From: Candidatus Bathyarchaeota archaeon BA1
Lineage (GTDB): Archaea > Thermoproteota > Bathyarchaeia > Bathyarchaeales > Bathyarchaeaceae
DNA: 8,499 nt
Direction of reading: 5' to 3'
NCBI GenBank assembly: GCA_001399805.1
Contig: LIHJ01000010.1
Span: forward strand, 10,791-19,289
Numbering within the stretch: the first letter of the stretch is position 1; each line of letters opens with the position of its first letter. The notes beneath the pieces were generated by a model. The model did no database searches and had not been told where the DNA came from. It saw nothing but the letters and a program-made list of their open reading frames with translations. This document shows positions 6,128 through 8,499 of this stretch, piece by piece. A program made the position numbers and the translations under genes.

Positions 6128-6765
6128 TCTGAGATTGTAAGCTTTTTCCCTTTATCCAAAATTATTCGAAATCGATTAAGAACCTCTCTTCCCAATACCA
6201 CTTCAGTTATGTCATCTCTACAATCCACATGCGCTATTGCTCTGAAACCATCTATGTCAACCCTCGCCCTATAAATAACCCTCTCTTCCGCCCTCACTCC
6301 GATACCACTGACCATAAAGACTCCAATAGGATCCTCATACACATTCAATGACTTACAAATCACATCTGAGAGGGCGCTACCATCAGATCCTGTATCCAGA
6401 AGCAGTTTGTCTTCCTTAACCATTAGGCTCTCATCAAACTTGAGGAGTTTTCCTTTTACCACAGGCGCTGGCGGATCATACTCCATATCATATAACCAAG
6501 ACCTTCCATATCTCCTATATCTTCTAACGACATTCTTTTCCTCACCAACCTTATTGATGTAGATTGGTCCACACACCCTAATTTTCGATGCCTTCTCAAC
6601 CACATCATAGCTGGTGTCGCCAACAGCCACCACCCTGCCTCTTACAATCGCAATCCATTTCCCTTCATATTTTTTGAGAAGCTCATCTCTCATCTCCCAG
6701 TAAGCTTCCTTTTCCAAATCGAATTTCCTCTTCGCTTCCCCACATAACCCCATAGCTGCCACCAT
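6124..6765 (-). CDS. DUF5678-like plus retropepsin-like aspartic protease domain protein
   Basis: Protein of 213 residues with two recognisable parts. Residues about 35-60 (YEGKWIAIVRGRVVAVGDTSYDV) resemble DUF5678, a short archaeal/bacterial domain. Residues 121-133 (LLLDTGSDGSALS) carry the D-T-G active-site triad of retropepsin-like aspartic proteases. ITEVVLGREVLNRFRIILD (186-204) is the matching C-terminal ILG...L-RF...D signature of this fold. One D-T-G per chain means activity would require a homodimer, as in retroviral proteases. No signal peptide or membrane helix is seen, so it should be cytosolic. ATG 6765 is chosen because a TATA box lies about 26 nt upstream; ATG 6753 is the alternative. 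A small frame follows with an ATGA overlap. Substrates of such archaeal proteins are unknown, and activity is inferred. Confidence 0.85.
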   Translation of the reverse strand: MVAAMGLCGEAKRKFDLEKEAYWEMRDELLKKYEGKWIAIVRGRVVAVGDTSYDVVEKASKIRVCGPIYINKVGEEKNVVRRYRRYGRSWLYDMEYDPPAPVVKGKLLKFDESLMVKEDKLLLDTGSDGSALSDVICKSLNVYEDPIGVFMVSGIGVRAEERVIYRARVDIDGFRAIAHVDCRDDITEVVLGREVLNRFRIILDKGKKLTISE

Positions 6766-6785
6766 AGCATCAATTAATTCAACGG

Positions 6786-6793
6786 TATATAAA
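6786..6793 (-). promoter_or_regulatory. TATA box of the retropepsin-like gene
   Basis: The minus strand reads TTTATATA, centred about 26 nt upstream of the A of ATG 6765. This predicts a transcript beginning at or within a few bases of the start codon, and supports that start over the internal ATG 6753. Confidence 0.6.
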
Positions 6794-6808
6794 CAACATT
6801 ACATCCTT

Positions 6809-6948
6809 AACGACTCTTTTTTGTCATTACATGATGGATTAGGTGGGTCTGTTGAGAGACCGAGAATCGTCTTCTAGCGTTCTGCTCTGTGGGAAGGATG
6901 GTAGGTGGAAGACTTGGTTAGAAGAGCTTCTACACCCAATCAAGTTGT
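6809..6948 (+). repeat. Direct repeat, left copy (R1), flanking vapBC
   Basis: From CGACTCT through CAAGTTGT this stretch matches 8349-8499 in direct orientation, with roughly nine in ten aligned bases identical. It includes a long exact block from GCTCTGTGGG to GGTGGAAGAC. Indels of 3, 6 and 1 nt separate the copies, so no common reading frame survives. Both copies keep GTCTTC...GAAGAC (6869-6874 with 6908-6913 here), a perfect 6-bp inverted repeat, and a smaller GTCT...AGAC pair. Its outer edge lies just upstream of the retropepsin-like promoter. Confidence 0.8.
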
Positions 6949-7225
6949 GGTGTTGTTATCACTAGGAGACGTAAAACACGAAGTACTAAGCCATCTCAAG
7001 GCACATCCAAACATCCAATACTAGAGATGTCCACCAGATATATCAAAAAGGGAGAGAAGGGACTTGGATTAAAGATAAAGGTCAAATTGAAAGGAAAGCT
7101 TCGTGTTCAGTTAATGCCTACAATCTGTCGAAAACGAAAGATGTGATCGTTAAGGTTGTATACGTGGCTTGTGAATCGAGCGCCATGAGGGCGTACTTTT
7201 GTGGGTTAATCATTTTATGGGCACA
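6949..7225. other. Gene-free stretch between R1 and the vapBC promoter
   Basis: No family-like gene is visible here. A stop-to-stop plus frame (6922-7146) includes an ATG at 7027 giving 39 Lys/Arg-rich residues (KVKLKGKLRV and similar). It has no ribosome site and starts inside the repeat, so it looks like random or decayed sequence. Whether this stretch belongs to the repeat unit cannot be judged, because the right copy is cut by the window end. Confidence 0.5.
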
Positions 7226-7234
7226 TTTATATAT
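7226..7234 (+). promoter_or_regulatory. TATA box of vapBC
   Basis: TTTATATAT is a near-consensus archaeal TATA box centred about 26 nt before ATG 7256, again predicting a leaderless mRNA. VapB antitoxins usually bind near their own promoter, so autoregulation here is likely but not shown. The GGGTATACCG sequence directly after the box contains the palindrome GGTATACC and is a candidate operator half-site region. Confidence 0.6.
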
Positions 7235-7255
7235 GGGTATACCGTTATTTGGTCA

Positions 7256-7504
7256 ATGGTGACGTGGTTGGTTGAAACGACCTATCATAAGAAGAAGATC
7301 TACGTTCCGGCAGAGGTTAGGGAGAAGATTGGCTTAAAGGAGGGCGATAAATTAACTATGGCTGTTTTGGATAGGAAGAGCTTTAAGGTAGAGTTAAAGC
7401 GGAAGACGGCTGAGGAGCAGATTCTTGACGCCCTGACGAGTGCTCGCGAGGTCGGTGTGCCAAGCGGGTTGACCAGAAGGGAGATTTATGAGGATATTAG
7501 TTGA
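7256..7504 (+). CDS. vapB: VapB-type antitoxin, SpoVT/AbrB domain
   Basis: Antitoxin of 82 residues. Residues 8-35 (TTYHKKKIYVPAEVREKIGLKEGDKL, starting at about residue 8) match the swapped-hairpin AbrB DNA-binding domain, with the usual I-x-V/I-P...R-x-x-L/I-G-L-x-x-G-D-x-L pattern. The C-terminal part (50-82, AEEQILDALTSAREVGV onward) is the flexible, toxin-wrapping region expected to occupy the PIN active site. A longer frame opens at 7199, but that extension covers the TATA box, so ATG 7256 is preferred; GTG 7259 follows immediately. The gene overlaps the toxin gene by 17 nt, typical of a co-translated TA pair. It would neutralise VapC and, with it, repress the promoter; both roles are family knowledge. 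Confidence 0.88.
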   Translation: MVTWLVETTYHKKKIYVPAEVREKIGLKEGDKLTMAVLDRKSFKVELKRKTAEEQILDALTSAREVGVPSGLTRREIYEDIS

Positions 7505-7988
7505 CGACGTTGATGTTGCGCAGAGCGTTCATGCTCAGAAGAGAATCCTGCTTGATACCATGATCTTCTGTTATGCGCATGATCGTTTGAGCCCATATTA
7601 TAGTAAGGCGTCTCTTATCATTAAGGCTTCGATAAGCGGTTTGATCAAGACCTATGTTTCTTATCAGAATCTTTTGGAGTTTTACTCAGTCATAACTGGA
7701 GGGAGGGTGAAGAAGCCGTTGACTCCAGGAGAGGCCGCTGAACTATGTATGCTTTATGAGAAAAGCGTGGCGATTGGGAAGATGCTTCCAAACGCCGCCA
7801 CCTATAGCGAGGCCTTTGAGTCGGCTAGGGACCTGTCCATAGTTAACGGTGATGTGTTTGATTGTGTGCTTGCTCACACGGCGAGGGGAAACGTTGACAC
7901 GATATGGACTGAAAACACGCCACACTTTAAGGAGTACGCCTTCTTGAGTGCGGAGAACCCTCTGGAATGGAGATGGGAAGAGAGATGA
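7488..7988 (+). CDS. vapC: VapC-type toxin, PIN-domain ribonuclease
   Basis: PIN-domain endoribonuclease of 166 residues, the toxin partner of the upstream AbrB protein. The acidic, metal-binding residues are all visible: D23 in ILLDTMIF, E64 in NLLEFYSV, D122 and D125 in NGDVFDCVLAHTA, and the T-x-N equivalent TENTPHF (141-147). It should therefore be catalytically intact. The first 18 residues precede the usual family start, yet no other ATG is available and GGGAG lies 4 nt before ATG 7488. The start is inside the antitoxin gene, giving tight coupling. VapC toxins cut specific RNAs, often initiator tRNA or rRNA; the target here cannot be inferred. The pair lies between two direct repeats, which suggests mobility or recent acquisition. 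Confidence 0.92.
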   Translation: MRILVDDVDVAQSVHAQKRILLDTMIFCYAHDRLSPYYSKASLIIKASISGLIKTYVSYQNLLEFYSVITGGRVKKPLTPGEAAELCMLYEKSVAIGKMLPNAATYSEAFESARDLSIVNGDVFDCVLAHTARGNVDTIWTENTPHFKEYAFLSAENPLEWRWEER

Positions 7989-8213
7989 GTTAGAGACAGC
8001 TTGGAAACTCCGTTTCCAGGCTATGGGGTATGGCAGCTATACCCACATGACGACTTCTACCAGTTGTGGGTCAAAAAAGCTGATGTTGATGTAGGTTACT
8101 GGACTCTTTCAGGTACAGCGGGTTACGCGGAGTGGTTAGAATCAACAGGTGGTTGGGTTACCGCAAAACCAATACAAAGCCCCTCTAATTTCAAAGGTCA
8201 ACTTAATAATTAG
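7989..8213 (+). other. Unassigned 70-75 residue frame after vapC
   Basis: This frame is in phase with vapC, directly after its TGA, and stays open to a TAG at 8213. It has a TTG at 8001 but no convincing ribosome site. The peptide is rich in Trp, Tyr and Gly (GVWQLYPHDDFYQLW, GGWVTAKPI) and looks more like a fragment of a structured protein than random sequence. It matches no family I recognise. It could be the decayed 3' end of a lost gene or, less likely, a readthrough extension of VapC. Confidence 0.3.
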
Positions 8214-8264
8214 TATTCTAGAATCTCTATAGCAAGCCCATAAGCAGACGTATCCCTATCTCCC

Positions 8265-8283
8265 TTTTTATATCCCTATTTTT
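8265..8283 (+). terminator. T-rich possible terminator downstream of vapBC
   Basis: Two runs of T (8265-8269 and 8279-8283) lie about 280 nt after vapC, with no stem-loop. Archaeal RNA polymerase can terminate at such T-tracts, so this is plausible but weak. Confidence 0.25.
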
Positions 8284-8348
8284 GTTAAATCTGTAACATT
8301 AGATACCAAGATTTTAGAATGGTTGTATAAGCGAATAGAAGGCATGTT

Positions 8349-8499
8349 TAACCGACTCTATTTGTCATTACATGATGATGGGTTAGGTGAGTCTGTTGAG
8401 AGACAAATAATCGTCTTCTGGTGTTCTGCCCGTGCTCTGTGGGAAGGATGGTAGGTGGAAGACAAGGTTAGAAGGACTTCCACAACCCAATCAGGTTGT
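8349..8499 (+). repeat. Direct repeat, right copy (R2), cut by window end
   Basis: Second copy of the repeat at 6809-6948, starting at AACCGACTCT and still matching at the last base of the window. The inverted repeat is conserved (GTCTTC at 8413-8418, GAAGAC at 8458-8463). A 6-nt insertion within the segment TCTGCCCGTGCTC lengthens the loop, and a 3-nt ATG duplication follows TTACATG. About 1.4 kb, including vapBC, lies between the copies. Confidence 0.8.

Noticed and set aside
6809..6948. Transposase or integrase remnant within the repeat
   Set aside because: No motif could be recognised in any frame, and indels between the two copies destroy any shared frame.
7027..7146. 39-residue Lys-rich frame
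   Set aside because: It has no ribosome site or promoter, low-complexity composition, and its frame begins within the repeat.
7199..7255. Earlier start for the antitoxin gene
   Set aside because: The extension contains the TATA box and is hydrophobic, unlike AbrB antitoxin N-termini.

Overview
The window looks like a piece of an archaeal chromosome, probably from the TACK/Bathyarchaeia-like side of the tree. That placement is inferred from protein style and signals, not from a marker gene. Three genes have an AT-rich TATA box centred about 26-27 nt before the chosen ATG, as in leaderless archaeal transcripts. A SpoVT/AbrB-PIN toxin-antitoxin pair and a DUF5678-like/retropepsin-like protein fit the same picture. 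No rRNA, tRNA, CRISPR array or recognisable transposase was seen.

Layout. Positions 1-1053 (+) hold the 3' part of an MFS transporter that begins before the window. It converges on a minus-strand two-gene unit: a RimJ/RimL-type GNAT acetyltransferase (2984-2454) and a complete MFS transporter (2457-1237), joined by an ATGA stop/start overlap. Divergent from these on the plus strand are a double-domain GNAT protein (3244-4286), whose frame is broken inside the acetyl-CoA loop, and a HAD-superfamily hydrolase (4351-5037) with altered catalytic motifs. A third GNAT lies on the minus strand (5870-5346), preceded by a possible small gene (6127-5975) and a retropepsin-like protein (6765-6124). The right end carries vapB-vapC (7256-7988), then a fragmentary reading frame and non-coding sequence.

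Two repeat systems stand out. First, four copies (A-D) of a roughly 65-nt element lie between genes, all in the same orientation: A and B flank the GNAT-MFS unit, C and D flank the third GNAT. When each is read on the minus strand in one frame, the peptide is conserved (core like KVCGFLMQTKVYLF) while the DNA differs mostly at third codon positions. This looks like the relic or living form of a coding element. Second, a repeat of about 140-150 nt occurs as direct copies on both sides of the toxin-antitoxin region (6809-6948 and 8349-8499), with a conserved internal inverted repeat and small indels that rule out a shared reading frame.

The most specific single observation is a canonical X XXY YYZ slippery heptamer (G GGA AAG, 3519-3525) exactly where a -1 shift would rejoin the two halves of the broken GNAT gene. 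It could be programmed frameshifting, a real one-base loss, or an assembly error in a G run.

Functionally, 1-6000 is an accessory cluster of small-molecule or protein acetyltransferases, exporters and a phosphatase-like enzyme, and 6000-8499 is a defence/mobile-type neighbourhood. The substrates cannot be read from the sequence.
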